NCBI GenBank assembly: GCA_004010935.1
Contig: CP026511.1
Span: 3,286,001 to 3,350,000 of the forward strand
Direction of reading: 5' to 3'
From: Pseudomonadaceae bacterium SI-3
GTDB taxonomy: Bacteria > Pseudomonadota > Gammaproteobacteria > Pseudomonadales > Pseudomonadaceae
Length of the DNA stretch: 64,000 nt
Shown: piece after piece, positions 17,643 through 27,098 of the stretch
Layout of the letters: every line of letters begins with the position of its first letter
How positions within the stretch are numbered: position 1 is the stretch's first letter
Translations under genes and position numbers: made by a program
The notes under the pieces: model-generated
What the model was told of the DNA's origin: nothing
Database searches by the model: none
Seen by the model: only the letters and a program-made list of their open reading frames with translations

Positions 17643-17686
17643 TATGCGGTACACCGCTCGGCTTGCACGATCCCCGGTGCGCGAGC

Positions 17687-17712
17687 GCTGATCGCTGATC
17701 GCTGATCGCTGA
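17687..17712. repeat. 7-bp tandem repeat (GCTGATC)
   Basis: Three full copies plus five bases of a fourth copy of GCTGATC in a row, between pheC and the RlpA-like gene. It is a simple slippage-type repeat in non-coding DNA. Confidence 0.8.
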
Positions 17713-17825
17713 AGCACGATTGACCTCGAAAACTTACTGGCACCGATACACTCTTAAATGGCGCCGCGCCTTGCCGTTCCGTACGGCGCTGCCCGAATCC
17801 CTCATGACGAAGACAAGGATCGACG

Positions 17826-18236
17826 ATGCTCATAAGGCCAGCCGTTTGGTTGTTCACCCTGCTTACGGTCGTAGCACTTGCAGGCTGTACCACTCCGCGA
17901 CCGAAGCCCCCCTCATCGCAGGAGGCGCCCACCGAGACGGGCGCACTGATCGGTTCAGGCAAGGCCTCGTATTACGGCAACCAGCACCACAACAAACTGA
18001 CCGCCAGCGGCGAGCGCTTCGACCAAAACGCGCTGACAGCGGCTCATCGCACGCTGCCGTTCGGCACTCGGGTACGGGTCACCAACACCCGTAACGGCCA
18101 AAGCGTCGTGGTGCATATTAACGACCGCGGGCCGTTCGTCCGAGGGCGGATTATCGATCTGTCGAAAGCGGCGTTTGAGCGCATCGCCAGCACTCGCGCC
18201 GGTGTGATCCGGGTGCGCTTGGAGCGGGTCGACTGA
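17826..18236 (+). CDS. short RlpA-like double-psi beta-barrel lipoprotein
   Basis: A 136-residue lipoprotein: signal peptide with lipobox VALAGC (Cys about residue 21), a short proline-rich linker, then an RlpA-type double-psi beta-barrel. [36 protein letters not shown] and [10 protein letters not shown] carry the conserved His and Asp of RlpA lytic transglycosylases, which cut denuded glycan strands. The C-terminal SPOR domain of canonical septal RlpA is absent, so it is probably a second paralogue not targeted to the septum in the same way. AAGGATCGACG precedes the ATG. Confidence 0.85.
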   Translation: MLIRPAVWLFTLLTVVALAGCTTPRPKPPSSQEAPTETGALIGSGKASYYGNQHHNKLTASGERFDQNALTAAHRTLPFGTRVRVTNTRNGQSVVVHINDRGPFVRGRIIDLSKAAFERIASTRAGVIRVRLERVD

Positions 18237-18322
18237 CGCACGCGCACCGAACGACGTTGGTCATCAAGTATGGAAGTGGCGTGCCGATAGAGAGGTACGT
18301 CCACTCAGCTTCCGGTGCTTTC

Positions 18323-19636
18323 ATGTTCAACAGCCACCTCAAAAAACAAGTCGAAGACCAGGCTTTAGAACTGTCGCTGCTCCGGCAGCTTCGCGATCAA
18401 ATGAACGCAACGATGCTGTCGATCACCCTCGACACCGAGTTTCGAATGGCGGCCGTCAACCAGAAATTCGCGCAGACGCTCGGCTACAAGGTCGAGCAAC
18501 TGCAAGGCCGCGCCATGGCGGATATCGTCCCGGCCTATGTAAAAAGCCTGCCCTGCTTTCATAATTTCCGAGCGGCTGTGTCCAAGCTCGAACCCGTCAG
18601 CGACGACTATCGTTTTCTACGCACCGACGGCAGCCTTGCCTGGCTGCACATCGATTGGTATCCGATCCTGAACGCCCAAGGCAAGTTGCTGCACATGAGC
18701 GGATACGCCCGTGAAGTGACGAAAGAGCTGCAACTGGCAAAGGAGAACGAAGCGTTCATCAACGCGCTGCTGCGTTCTACCGCGGTCATTCAGTTCAATC
18801 TGGACGGCACCATAGTCTCGGCCAACGAACAGTTCCTGCAAGGCATGGGCTATTCGCTCAAGCAGATCGTGGGCAAGCACCACAGCATGTTCTGCACCCC
18901 GGAAGAAGCGTCATCCCAGCAGTACAAGACCTTCTGGCAAACGCTAAATCGCGGCGAATTCGTTGCGAACCGCTTCAAGCGCATCGACAGCATGGGCCGG
19001 GACGTCTGGCTCGAAGCGACTTACAACCCCGTCTATGACACCGAAGGCAAGCTGTGCAAAGTGGTCAAGTTCGCCAGTGTGGTCAGCGATCAGGTCGCAC
19101 GTGAGGAAGAGGTCCGGGAGGCAGCGAGCATCGCCTATGACGTGTCGCGCAAGACCGACACCAGTGCCGAGCGCGGCGCCGTGGTGGTCAAGGATACGGT
19201 TGCGACCATGAAACGCATCGCCGAGGAGGTCGAATCGGCCACCCAGGGTATCGAGGCGCTGGGCCAGCAATCGCACCTGATCAGCTCCATCGTCCAGACC
19301 ATTGGCGGCATCGCTGCACAAACCAACCTGCTTGCACTCAACGCCGCCATCGAAGCCGCACGCGCCGGTGAACAGGGTCGCGGGTTTGCCGTAGTCGCCG
19401 ACGAAGTTCGCCAACTGGCCGGCCGCACCAGCGCTGCTACTGAAGAGATCGTCAGCGTGGTGCAGAAGAACCAGACGCTGGTCGACGAAGCCGTACGGGA
19501 AATGGCCAACAGCCGCGAGCAGGCAGCGCAAGGGCTGTCGCTGGCGAATCAGGCCGGCGAGGTCATCGTCGAGATTCAGGACGGTGCCAAACAGGTCGTC
19601 AGCGCAGTGGGTCGCTTCGCCAACGAACTGCATTGA
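18323..19636 (+). CDS. soluble double-PAS methyl-accepting chemotaxis protein (BdlA-like)
   Basis: A 437-residue cytoplasmic chemoreceptor without membrane segments. Two PAS domains (about residues 20-135 and 140-260, the second with [19 protein letters not shown]) are followed by a short signalling domain with the hairpin-tip block [33 protein letters not shown]. This layout is that of BdlA, which links oxygen/redox or c-di-GMP cues to biofilm dispersal in P. aeruginosa, and of Aer-2-like receptors. I chose ATG 18323 (MFNSHLKKQ); a TTG at 18257 would add 22 unlikely residues. Ligand and output pathway are inference. Confidence 0.85.
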   Translation: MFNSHLKKQVEDQALELSLLRQLRDQMNATMLSITLDTEFRMAAVNQKFAQTLGYKVEQLQGRAMADIVPAYVKSLPCFHNFRAAVSKLEPVSDDYRFLRTDGSLAWLHIDWYPILNAQGKLLHMSGYAREVTKELQLAKENEAFINALLRSTAVIQFNLDGTIVSANEQFLQGMGYSLKQIVGKHHSMFCTPEEASSQQYKTFWQTLNRGEFVANRFKRIDSMGRDVWLEATYNPVYDTEGKLCKVVKFASVVSDQVAREEEVREAASIAYDVSRKTDTSAERGAVVVKDTVATMKRIAEEVESATQGIEALGQQSHLISSIVQTIGGIAAQTNLLALNAAIEAARAGEQGRGFAVVADEVRQLAGRTSAATEEIVSVVQKNQTLVDEAVREMANSREQAAQGLSLANQAGEVIVEIQDGAKQVVSAVGRFANELH

Positions 19637-19642
19637 CCGGAT

Positions 19643-19664
19643 GGCTGGCTACGATACGCCAGCC
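19643..19664 (+). terminator. hairpin after the PAS chemoreceptor gene
   Basis: A 7-bp perfect stem (GGCTGGC / GCCAGCC) with an 8-nt loop starts 6 nt past the stop codon, in the 158-bp gap between two convergent genes. A run of C rather than T follows. Confidence 0.45.
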
Positions 19665-19794
19665 CCCATCATTGACGGTTGATACTGGAATCGACGTCGC
19701 CCAGCGGTTGGCGTCAACGAAGCATCCAGCTCCTCGGCCAAGCCTAACCGCACCAACGAAGGATTACTGACCCGCTGACCTCTGCCCCTGCGCG

Positions 19795-20985
19795 TCAGAG
19801 CGCTGCGCTGCCCACCGGCCTGGCGAAGCGATAGGTCGCAAAGCAGCACAGCACGACGCCGCTCAGGGCCAAAAGACCGCCAACGATGCCAACATCGCTG
19901 AGGCCAAGATGAGCGGTGACCAAGCTGCCCAGCAGTGCGCCGCCGCCAATGCCCACGTTATAGATGCCTGAGAACAAGGCCATGGCGACATCCGTCGCAT
20001 CGGAGGCGAGATTCAGCACCTTCGCCTGCAACGCCAAGCCAAAGCACATGCCGGCGATCCCCCACACCACTACCAGAGCAGCCAGCAGCGAGCTGTCGCG
20101 TGATGCGGGCAACAGCAGCAACAGGCACATAGCCATGATCGAAATCGCCGCGATCAGGAAGCCTTTCGGATAACGGTTGCTGTAACGGCTGAAGAGCACC
20201 GTCCCGAGAATGCCGGCCCCACCGAACAGCAGCAGCAGCGCCGTAGTCATGTTGCCACTCAGATGCGCGATGGTTTGCGCGAAGGGTTCGATATAGGTGT
20301 AGGCGGTGAACTGCGCGGTAATCACCAGCGCGGTCAGCACATAGGCTGCCACCAGCGCTGGCCGTTTGAACAGCATCGGCAAACTGCGCAGAGAACCGGA
20401 ATTCTGGCTTGGAAGCAGCGGCAAGGTGCGCGCCAGGCAGAGCACGACCAATGCAGCGACTATTGCGATCGACAGGAAGGTGGTACGCCAGTCCAGCAGC
20501 TCGCCGACAACCCGCCCCAGCGGAATGCCCAGCACCATGGCCAGCGCGCTACCGGTCGCGAGTAAGCCGAGCGCCTGCGCCTGCTTGCCGGCAGGGGCGA
20601 CGCGCACCGCCAGCGAGGCGGTGATCGACCAGAACACGGCGTGTGAAAGCGCGATGCCGATGCGGCTGATCATCAGCATGCTGAAGCTCGACGCTACGCT
20701 GGAAACCAGATGGCTGCCGATGAACACCACGAACACGAAGATGAGCAGGGTTCGCCGCTCGACATTGCGGGTCAGCAGCATCATCGGCAGCGACATCAGC
20801 GCGACCACCCAAGCGTAGATGGTCAACATCAGCCCGACCTGAGACGGCGGCATATCGAACGACCGACCGATGTCGCTAAGCAAGGCGACCGGGACGAATT
20901 CCGTCGTGTTGAAAATAAAAGCGGCCAGGGCCAGCGCGATAACGCTGAGCCAACTCCCGCCGTGGGAGCTTTGCGATTCGTTCAT
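19795..20985 (-). CDS. sotB: MFS sugar efflux transporter SotB
   Basis: A 396-residue major facilitator with 12 hydrophobic segments, identical in length to E. coli SotB (YdeA) and collinear with it: [72 protein letters not shown] and [19 protein letters not shown] are shared. SotB exports arabinose/IPTG-type sugars in E. coli; the natural substrate here is unknown. The ATG at 20985 ([10 protein letters not shown]) precedes the first membrane segment. The frame remains open upstream through the repeat array to 21924, but this extension is repeat-encoded and not protein-like. Confidence 0.9.
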   Translation of the reverse strand: MNESQSSHGGSWLSVIALALAAFIFNTTEFVPVALLSDIGRSFDMPPSQVGLMLTIYAWVVALMSLPMMLLTRNVERRTLLIFVFVVFIGSHLVSSVASSFSMLMISRIGIALSHAVFWSITASLAVRVAPAGKQAQALGLLATGSALAMVLGIPLGRVVGELLDWRTTFLSIAIVAALVVLCLARTLPLLPSQNSGSLRSLPMLFKRPALVAAYVLTALVITAQFTAYTYIEPFAQTIAHLSGNMTTALLLLFGGAGILGTVLFSRYSNRYPKGFLIAAISIMAMCLLLLLPASRDSSLLAALVVVWGIAGMCFGLALQAKVLNLASDATDVAMALFSGIYNVGIGGGALLGSLVTAHLGLSDVGIVGGLLALSGVVLCCFATYRFARPVGSAAL

Positions 20986-22123
20986 GTGCGACGTCTGAAA
21001 ACTGCTGTTCACTCGGCAACCGCAACGCGCCAGGACGGCACAGTGCAGTGTGACGAAGAAGGTGTAAGGGATGGCCGTTCCATCACTTGCCACAACGCAG
21101 ATCGCCCGCGGCGCAGGTAATGCACGCAGGATGGCAGCGTAAGCGTTGGAGGTGCGAAGAGGGACAGCTGGAGCGGCGCGGATTCTACGCCTGCAGTCGG
21201 TCGATGTCAGGCCGGAAAAGTATCTGGCGACCGGTGGCAGACCTGCAGCGCACCTGCAGCGAACTGTCCGCACCGGTACGACATGGACAAGCCGCGGATC
21301 AGGCTGTTGTAGGAGCCAGGTTGCTGGCGATCCGCGCCTGCGCGGTGCCGAAAAGATCGCCAGCAAGCTGGCTCCTACAGGGGACAACGCCAGCGAAGGT
21401 AGTCGTGGCGCTGCGTGCGGATTTCTGCAGTCGGTCGATGTCAGGCCGGAAAAGTATCTGGCGACCGGTGGCAGACCTGCAGCGCACCTGCAGCGAACTG
21501 TCCGCACCGGTACGACATGGACAAGTCGCGGATCTCGCTGTTGTAGGAGCCAGCTTGCTGGCGATCCACGCCTCTGTGGTGCCGAAAAGATCGCCAGCAA
21601 GCTGGCTCCTACAGGGAACAACGCCAGCGAAGGTAGTCGTGGCGCTGCGTGCGGATTCTGCAGTCGGTCGATGTCAGGCCGGAAAAGTATCTGGCGACCG
21701 GTGGAAGCCCCTGCAGCGCACCTGTAGCGAATTGCGCGAACCCGTACGATATGGACAAGTCGCGGATCACGCTGTTGTAGGAGCCAGCTTGCTGGCGATC
21801 CACGCCTCTGTGGTGCCGAAAAGATCGCCAGCAAGCTGGCTCCTACTGGGGACAACGCCAGCGAAGGTAGTCGTTGCGCTGCGTGCGGATTCTGCAGTCG
21901 GTCGCTGTTAGGCCGAGCAGGCATCTCGCGACTGGTGGCAGACCTGCCCCGTACCTGTAGCGAACTGCGCGAACCCTTACGACATCACGCTTTTGTAGGA
22001 GCCAGCTTGCTGGCGATCCGCACCTGCGCGGTGCCGAAAAGATCGCCAGCAAGCTGGCTCCTACAGGGGGCAATGCCAGCGAAGGCATTCGCGGCGCTGC
22101 GAGGTGCGGTTCAGGCGTGCCGG
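20986..22123. other. 1.1-kb gene-free region occupied by tandem repeats
   Basis: Between the starts of sotB side and the lipoprotein gene no credible gene is present. From 21191 to about 22110 it consists of four tandem 234-bp units listed separately. The first 200 bp (20986-21190) should hold the sotB promoter. Long open frames on both strands here arise because the unit length is a multiple of three. Confidence 0.7.
21191..22110. repeat. four tandem ~234-bp units, each with a long palindromic hairpin
   Basis: Units begin with CTGCAGTCGGTCG at 21191, 21425, 21658 and 21892 (spacings 234, 233, 234). Each unit contains two inverted 25-nt arms (core GTAGGAGCCAGCTTGCTGG and its complement) separated by a 22-nt loop: 21308-21332/21355-21379, 21542-21566/21589-21613, 21776-21800/21823-21847 and 21994-22018/22041-22065. 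Units 2 and 3 are nearly identical; unit 4 has a deletion of about 23 bp before its first arm and more substitutions. The arms are the same family as the palindromes at 55615-56150. This fits the REP/BIME class of Pseudomonas extragenic elements; no REP-associated transposase gene is in the window. Confidence 0.9.
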
Positions 22124-22561
22124 TTATTGCTTGAAGTAAGCGCGGGCGCGCTCGACCTCGGCAGCCGTCGGCTTGTAGCTGGTCCACTGATCCTGCTCTT
22201 TCTTCTTGTAGCGAATCACGCCTTGCGCCACGTCGAACTCGTAGAACGGATAGACCTCACGCAGGTTGTAGAACGCGGCCGGCGCGAAGAACAGGATGTC
22301 AGCGACAAGATAGCCACTGTTGAACTTGAGCGGGACGATCCCGTACATCGGTTCCATGCCGTCCTGCGTAGCGCGGAAGCGGTACTGACCGAAGCTGGTC
22401 GCCTTGTAGGTCTTGTTTACGGGGATTTTCAGTACCAGCGGAGCATCGTCGTTGATCTTGACAGCGAGGCTCGGGTCGCTGGAGCGCAGCGAAGTGGTGG
22501 CAGTACAGGCGGACAACAGCGCAGCGAGCAGCGGCAGTGCCAGGAGTTGCTTGGTTTTCAT
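22124..22561 (-). CDS. putative lipoprotein, unknown function
   Basis: A 145-residue protein with a clear lipoprotein signal (MKTKQLLALPLLAALLSAC, lipid-attached Cys about residue 19). The mature part is predicted mostly beta with a hydrophobic stretch LVADILFFAPAAFYNL in the middle and a lysine-rich end. I do not recognise a named family. The ATG at 22561 has AAGGGA six bases upstream; a second ATG two codons earlier is too close to it. It stands alone downstream of the repeat array, reading towards it. Confidence 0.75.
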   Translation of the reverse strand: MKTKQLLALPLLAALLSACTATTSLRSSDPSLAVKINDDAPLVLKIPVNKTYKATSFGQYRFRATQDGMEPMYGIVPLKFNSGYLVADILFFAPAAFYNLREVYPFYEFDVAQGVIRYKKKEQDQWTSYKPTAAEVERARAYFKQ

Positions 22562-22801
22562 GGTCATTCCCTTGCAGATGGTAGGCGTGAACGGCCATGA
22601 CATCCCTACGCTGGGGTGCTGCGGCCGTCCGTGGCGGGCGGCACTATAGGCCAGCGCAAATACATGGCCAAGCGCCATCTAGCGATACAGCGCCTTTACC
22701 GATCATCGGTCACCACCGGACGTCCACTCGGCACTCTGCCGAAACTTTCCCGCCAGGCACCAGCCGTACTTACAGAACCCACTTTCATGTCTGGAGTACC
22801 T

Positions 22802-23665
22802 ATGGCTTATCCGAAGATCCACGCGCAGAAACAGGACCGTTTGCCCGGTCAGGAACGCGAGCTGCAGCCACCGGCCGAGTTCATTCGCGACAGTTACAAG
22901 GGCAGCGGAAAGCTCGCTGGCAAGGTCGCATTGGTCAGCGGTGGAGACAGCGGCATCGGCCGCGCGGCAGCGGTGCACTTCGCCCGAGAAGGCGCCGACG
23001 TAGCGATCATGTACCTCGATGAGCATCAGGATGCCGAAGACGCCAAGCGCATGATCGAAGCCGAGGGGCAGCGCTGCCTGCTGCTGCCAGGCGACATCCG
23101 CGACAGCAGCCACTGCAACGACGCGGTGGAGCAAACGGTGAAGACGTTCGGCCAACTGGACGTGCTGGTGAACAATGCCGGACGCCAGGAAGTCCAGACG
23201 CGGCTCGAAGACATCACCGATGAGCAGTGGGAGAAGACGTTCGCCACCAACATTCATGGCTACTTCTACCTCACCCGTGCTGCACTGCCCCACCTCAAGG
23301 CTGGCGCCTCGATCATCAACACTACGTCGATCAATTCCTTTATCGGCAACCCGATGCTGGTCGATTACACCTCGACCAAGGGCGCCATCGACGGGTTTAC
23401 CCGCGCCCTGTCGCAACAACTGATCGAACGCGATATCCGCGTCAACCAGATCGCTCCCGGCCCGATCTGGACCCCGCTGCAACCGCCATCGCTGGGCAAG
23501 CACGACCCGGAACTGCTCGAAGACTTCGGCAGCCAGATGCCAATGGGGCGCTGCGGCCAGCCATCCGAGCTAGGCCCGGCCTACGTCTATTTGGCATGCG
23601 AGGACTCGTCCTACGTCAGCGGCCAGACGATCCATATCAACGGCGGCAAGGTGGTGAATGGCTAG
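22802..23665 (+). CDS. SDR family oxidoreductase (YghA-like)
   Basis: A 287-residue classical short-chain dehydrogenase. It has a 40-residue N-terminal extension (KIHAQKQDRLPGQERELQPP) seen in YghA-type and stress-induced SDRs, the NAD(P)-binding GGDSGIGRA near residue 47, the NNAG motif, and the catalytic Tyr189-x3-Lys193 in DYTSTKGA. The end has the typical GQTIHINGGKVVNG. The substrate is unknown. Start chosen at ATG 22802 because GGAG lies five bases upstream; ATG 22787 is an alternative. The following gene is a general-stress-like protein, consistent with osmotic or stationary-phase induction. Confidence 0.88.
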   Translation: MAYPKIHAQKQDRLPGQERELQPPAEFIRDSYKGSGKLAGKVALVSGGDSGIGRAAAVHFAREGADVAIMYLDEHQDAEDAKRMIEAEGQRCLLLPGDIRDSSHCNDAVEQTVKTFGQLDVLVNNAGRQEVQTRLEDITDEQWEKTFATNIHGYFYLTRAALPHLKAGASIINTTSINSFIGNPMLVDYTSTKGAIDGFTRALSQQLIERDIRVNQIAPGPIWTPLQPPSLGKHDPELLEDFGSQMPMGRCGQPSELGPAYVYLACEDSSYVSGQTIHINGGKVVNG

Positions 23666-23857
23666 CTGCAGCCAGCGATGGCGGCGATTCGACTGCGGTA
23701 ACCGGGCAACGCGAGCAGCCGAAGCATCACGTAATGAGAACGCACGGAACCTTCGCCTCGCTGGTCTCGCCCAATAGACAGGACAGCGAGCACTCACAGG
23801 TCGAAACGCTCGCCGCGCATATCAACCGCAGCCAAGCCTGCAGAGAAAGGTGAAATC

Positions 23858-24454
23858 ATGCCCCAGATCCTCATAGCGGCGTTTGATCGTTACGCCGAAG
23901 CCGAGCAAGTCAAAACCGAAATTCTGAGCAAAGGAATAACCAGCGACGCCATACAGATTTCCGCGTCCTTCAACCCGGACACCGTCGACAGCAGCCGCGT
24001 CGAGGTGGTGGGCGAAGAGCCGGGCGATGACGCCTCGGTAGCGGAGAAAATCGGCAGTTTCTTCGGCAAGGTTTTCGGTGACGACTCAAGCAAGCACGCC
24101 GGTCGTTACCCGGAAGCCGCCCGGCGCGGCTCGACCATCGTGACCGTCACGCTGGATACCGATGATGAAGTCGCCATGGTCGAAGAGTTGATGGAGCGCA
24201 ACGGCGCGATCGATATCGACGAGCGCAGCGCCAGCTGGGGTGAAGAGGAAGCAACCCCTGTCACCGCCAGCACCGAAACGCTGACCACCGGCTATCCCGA
24301 TGCCACCTCACTCAGTGTCGACGAACGCAAACTGGACGGAACGGCCAGCGGTGACCGCGGCGCAGCAGACGGATCAATTCCCGGGCGTGCCGAAAACGAC
24401 AAGGCCGGGCGACGTGACAACACGGCTGGGCGTGTGCGGATCGTTCCGCGCTGA
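23858..24454 (+). CDS. general stress protein-like protein, unknown function
   Basis: A 198-residue acidic protein. Residues 1-125 look like a duplicated alpha/beta unit (ILIAAFDRYAEAEQVKTEI and STIVTVTLDTDDEVAMVEELMERNGAIDID) of the general stress protein 17M-like kind; between them is an acidic, flexible linker. The C-terminal 70 residues are low-complexity, charged and probably disordered. AGAGAAAGGTGAAATC precedes the ATG, a strong site. It follows the SDR gene by 192 bp and may share stress control. Function unknown. Confidence 0.65.
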   Translation: MPQILIAAFDRYAEAEQVKTEILSKGITSDAIQISASFNPDTVDSSRVEVVGEEPGDDASVAEKIGSFFGKVFGDDSSKHAGRYPEAARRGSTIVTVTLDTDDEVAMVEELMERNGAIDIDERSASWGEEEATPVTASTETLTTGYPDATSLSVDERKLDGTASGDRGAADGSIPGRAENDKAGRRDNTAGRVRIVPR

Positions 24455-24473
24455 GATCATTTGCCGACCCGCG

Positions 24474-24511
24474 CAGGTCAGCCTCCATCTTTCTGAATAG
24501 CGGCTGACCTG
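24474..24511. terminator. bidirectional hairpin between convergent genes
   Basis: Perfect 10-bp arms (CAGGTCAGCC / GGCTGACCTG) with an 18-nt loop in the 85-bp gap between the stress-like gene (plus) and the dienelactone hydrolase gene (minus). Placement fits a shared terminator. Confidence 0.55.
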
Positions 24512-24539
24512 ACGCAACCGACCGCAACCTCCGGTCGCA

Positions 24540-25322
24540 TCACTGCGAGACAAACACCTCGTCGAGCAGACTGTTCATGGCCTGAAATGCCCGCTCGGCC
24601 ACTTCCGGATTGAACTCGTTGCGCCCAGGCACGTTGGCGTAAGGGTCGGTGAAGGAATGCACGGCGTTGCCATAGATGTTCATCTGCCAATCCGCATCGG
24701 TGGCTTTCATCTCGGCGATGAACGCATCGACCTGTTCTTTCGGTACCGCCGGGTCATCCGCACCATGCAACACCAGCACCGGCGCCTTGATCTGTTTGGC
24801 GTCGTCCGGGTTCGGCGTATCCAGGTTGCCATGGAACGAGACAAAGGCGTCCAGATCGGAGCCCGACCGGGCCAACTCAAGAACTGCACCGCCGCCAAAG
24901 CAGAAACCGATCGCCGCCATCTTGCCGGTATCCAGCGCCACCACCTGCTGCGACCTGAACGCCTCGACCGCAGCCTGGGCCCGTTTGCGCATCAGTGGCC
25001 GATCGCCACGTACCGATGTGGCAGCGGCCTTGGCTTCATCCGGATTGGATGGCCGCACCGACTTGCCATACAGGTCAGCCATGAACACGACGTACTTATC
25101 CCCGGCCGCGCGCGCCGCCTTTTCAGCGGAGCGCTCGGTGACGCCCAGCCAGTTCGGCACCATCAGCAAGCCGGGCCGCGGCGTGGTGACCGAATCGTCA
25201 TAGACGAGCAGCCCCTCATAGGTTTCACCGGCGATCTCATAGGCATGTGGCTTGACCACCACCGCCGCTTCAGCGGCACCGACCATCCCGGCCAGCGCCA
25301 GGGCAATACACGTCTTGTTCAT
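24540..25322 (-). CDS. secreted dienelactone hydrolase family protein
   Basis: A 260-residue alpha/beta hydrolase with an N-terminal signal peptide (CIALALAGMVGAAEAA). The nucleophile elbow is GFCFGG with Cys141, and Asp190 (HGADDPAVP) and His222 (NAVHSFTDP) complete the Cys-Asp-His triad typical of dienelactone hydrolases. Unlike catabolic ClcD/TcbE enzymes it is exported and not next to an aromatic degradation cluster, so it is more likely a general periplasmic esterase. Substrate unknown. Confidence 0.88.
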   Translation of the reverse strand: MNKTCIALALAGMVGAAEAAVVVKPHAYEIAGETYEGLLVYDDSVTTPRPGLLMVPNWLGVTERSAEKAARAAGDKYVVFMADLYGKSVRPSNPDEAKAAATSVRGDRPLMRKRAQAAVEAFRSQQVVALDTGKMAAIGFCFGGGAVLELARSGSDLDAFVSFHGNLDTPNPDDAKQIKAPVLVLHGADDPAVPKEQVDAFIAEMKATDADWQMNIYGNAVHSFTDPYANVPGRNEFNPEVAERAFQAMNSLLDEVFVSQ

Positions 25323-25435
25323 GGAGGCGTTCCTGCTCAGTGAGACGACTGTTCAACGGTAGCGGAAAACCCAGACCGTACCGGCTGGCCTTCCCTTCAG
25401 ACCATTTCGGTTTGTGTCGCCACCTTGCGAGCAGG

Positions 25436-26188
25436 TCAGATTTGCTTGAGGCGATGCTGCAGTGCTAGCGCATTAGCGGTCGCCGCCCCGCTGGCGGTGT
25501 TGTCGAAAATGCACCAGCTGGCTGTGTCCGCTGGTTGCGTAGCGCTTCGCTCGGCCAGCCGCTCGGTCAAACCGTCGAGCCAATCGTCACCATACGAGGA
25601 GTAATAGATGCGCGGCGAGCCATGCAGACGGTAATAAGTGAAGCCATCCCAACCGCCCGGCTCGGCCGCCGCTGGAAAAGGCGCCGGGTCAGCCGCGACC
25701 CGTGCGATTCGAGCGTCCTGAAGCACTGGCTCGGCATCGAGCCAGCTCGGATGGCGCGGCTCGATCGCCACCAACCCGTCATAACGTGCTCTCAACGAGT
25801 CGATGAATGCACGGGCGACGCTCGGTTCGTAAACCAGCGAAGGTGGCAGCTGCACCAGCAGGCAGCCTAGCTTGTCAGCCAAATGGCCGCACTCGTGCAG
25901 AAACTGTTCGACCAGTTGATCGCAGCCATCCAGGCGCCGTTCATGGGTGATCTGCTTGGGTACCTTGACGCTGAAACGAAACCCGACCGGCACGCTTTCC
26001 GCCCACTTGGCGTAGGTCGTGGGCCGATGGGCACGGTAAAACGAGCTGTTGATCTCGACAGCGGGTAAACGAGCCGCGTACCGCTGCAGGTGCGTGCCCT
26101 CCACTGGAAACGCCGGCCATTGCTCGCGCGGCAAGCTCCAACCGGCGGTGCCGAGCAGAACGGAGGATTTTTCGCTGGCGATACTCAC
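25436..26188 (-). CDS. DUF72 domain protein (TIM-barrel)
   Basis: A 250-residue DUF72 protein: LLGTAGWSLPREQWPAF at the start, AVEINSSFYRAHRPTTYAKWAE, FRFSVKVPKQITHERRL, then LLVQLPPSL and AIEPRHPSWL, all family signatures. The fold is a TIM barrel; function is unsettled. I chose the GTG at 26188 because GGGAG lies eight bases upstream and the family domain begins eight residues later; the longer frame to 26353 encodes basic, proline-rich sequence overlapping the next gene. A second DUF72 gene occurs at 60307-61182. Confidence 0.83.
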   Translation of the reverse strand: MSIASEKSSVLLGTAGWSLPREQWPAFPVEGTHLQRYAARLPAVEINSSFYRAHRPTTYAKWAESVPVGFRFSVKVPKQITHERRLDGCDQLVEQFLHECGHLADKLGCLLVQLPPSLVYEPSVARAFIDSLRARYDGLVAIEPRHPSWLDAEPVLQDARIARVAADPAPFPAAAEPGGWDGFTYYRLHGSPRIYYSSYGDDWLDGLTERLAERSATQPADTASWCIFDNTASGAATANALALQHRLKQI

Positions 26189-26223
26189 CGGACCGCTCCC
26201 GTTACGTTTTGCATCCCAACCGT

Positions 26224-27060
26224 CTACTGACTGAACACAGCGGCGCAGGCAGCGGGCAGGCGGCGACTTGGGCTGGCCATTGCCACGGGGCGCGGGGTCG
26301 GGAGAATCGCTTTGCAGCCCTCGCCCGGTGGCGGCGGTGGCTGGTCGACACACTCTGTCGAGCCCTCCGGACAGCGCAGACGAACATGCAGATGTTCGTC
26401 ATGAAAAGGCCATGGGCGGATGCGTTGCAGCCAGGAGCGGTCGTCCCACTCACGCTCGCAGAGGTCTCGCTTGACCGCGGCATCGACGAAGATGCGCGTC
26501 ACCCGCGGATCTTGCGCGGCAAGGCGGATCAGCTCGGCGTGCTGTTCGGTCCATCGAGCGCTGTCCAGTTCCCCGGTCGTTTCGTCGACGAGGATGGGTT
26601 GTTCGAGGCCCTCGCGCTCGCTGCGGGCCAGCGGCGGCAGGTCCAGACGGAACCAGATGTCGACGTCCAGACCGCTCTGGTGGCTAACGTGCCCATAGGA
26701 CATCGGGCCACCGCGCGGCTGCGCCATATCGCCGACGAGCATGGGCCCGATGCCAGCCCCATCCAGCCGGCGACCAAGGTCCTGGATGTAATCAAGCAGC
26801 GCGGGATGTCCGTAGTGACGGTTACGCTGCATATCGACGGCCTGGTAACCCTCACCTTCGGGCGGCAGCTGTACCGCGCCAGCCAGACACGCTGCGCCAT
26901 GCTTACCGATTATTCGCGGCTCGCCGGGTAGCGGCTCGGTGACGCTGGACCAGTCCCGGTCCGCCGCGTTGACCGCAGAAACCATCCATCCGGCCAGACC
27001 GCAGGCCGCCAGTACCCGCCTGCAAAGGTGACTCGACATGCTGATGTGTTGACTGCTCAT
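26224..27060 (-). CDS. mepA: penicillin-insensitive murein endopeptidase MepA
   Basis: A 278-residue periplasmic LAS-family zinc peptidase that cuts D-Ala-mDAP cross-links in peptidoglycan; E. coli MepA has 274 residues. After a signal peptide (VLAACGLAGWMVSAVNAA) come YGHPALLDYIQDL, GDMAQPRGGPMSYGHVSHQSGLDVDIWF (zinc-binding His and Asp), FVDAAVKRDLCE and PWPFHDEHLHVRLRCP (further zinc His), with conserved cysteines. A proline run precedes the C-terminal tail. Start at ATG 27060 is a guess between several ATGs (also 27039 and 27123). The 3' end of the next gene upstream lies 38 nt away, so the two may be co-transcribed. Confidence 0.85.
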   Translation of the reverse strand: MSSQHISMSSHLCRRVLAACGLAGWMVSAVNAADRDWSSVTEPLPGEPRIIGKHGAACLAGAVQLPPEGEGYQAVDMQRNRHYGHPALLDYIQDLGRRLDGAGIGPMLVGDMAQPRGGPMSYGHVSHQSGLDVDIWFRLDLPPLARSEREGLEQPILVDETTGELDSARWTEQHAELIRLAAQDPRVTRIFVDAAVKRDLCEREWDDRSWLQRIRPWPFHDEHLHVRLRCPEGSTECVDQPPPPPGEGCKAILPTPRPVAMASPSRRLPAACAAVFSQ

Positions 27061-27098
27061 AGCGACTTCGGAGTCCTTGTATCGATCTAAACCTTGCA

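Noticed and set aside
21087..21911. A 274-codon plus-strand frame giving a protein with three internal repeats
   Set aside because: It is made by the 234-bp DNA repeat, whose length is a multiple of three; the opposite strand is also open. No ribosome binding site or family similarity, and the fourth DNA unit breaks the pattern.
20986..21924. Extension of the sotB reading frame upstream by about 310 residues
   Set aside because: The SotB family starts at the ATG at 20985; the extra part is translated repeat DNA with no membrane or protein character.
21191..22110. Possible CRISPR array
   Set aside because: Units are 234 bp, alike along their whole length, with long internal hairpins and no unique spacers; no cas genes are present. 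The same applies to 55615-56150.
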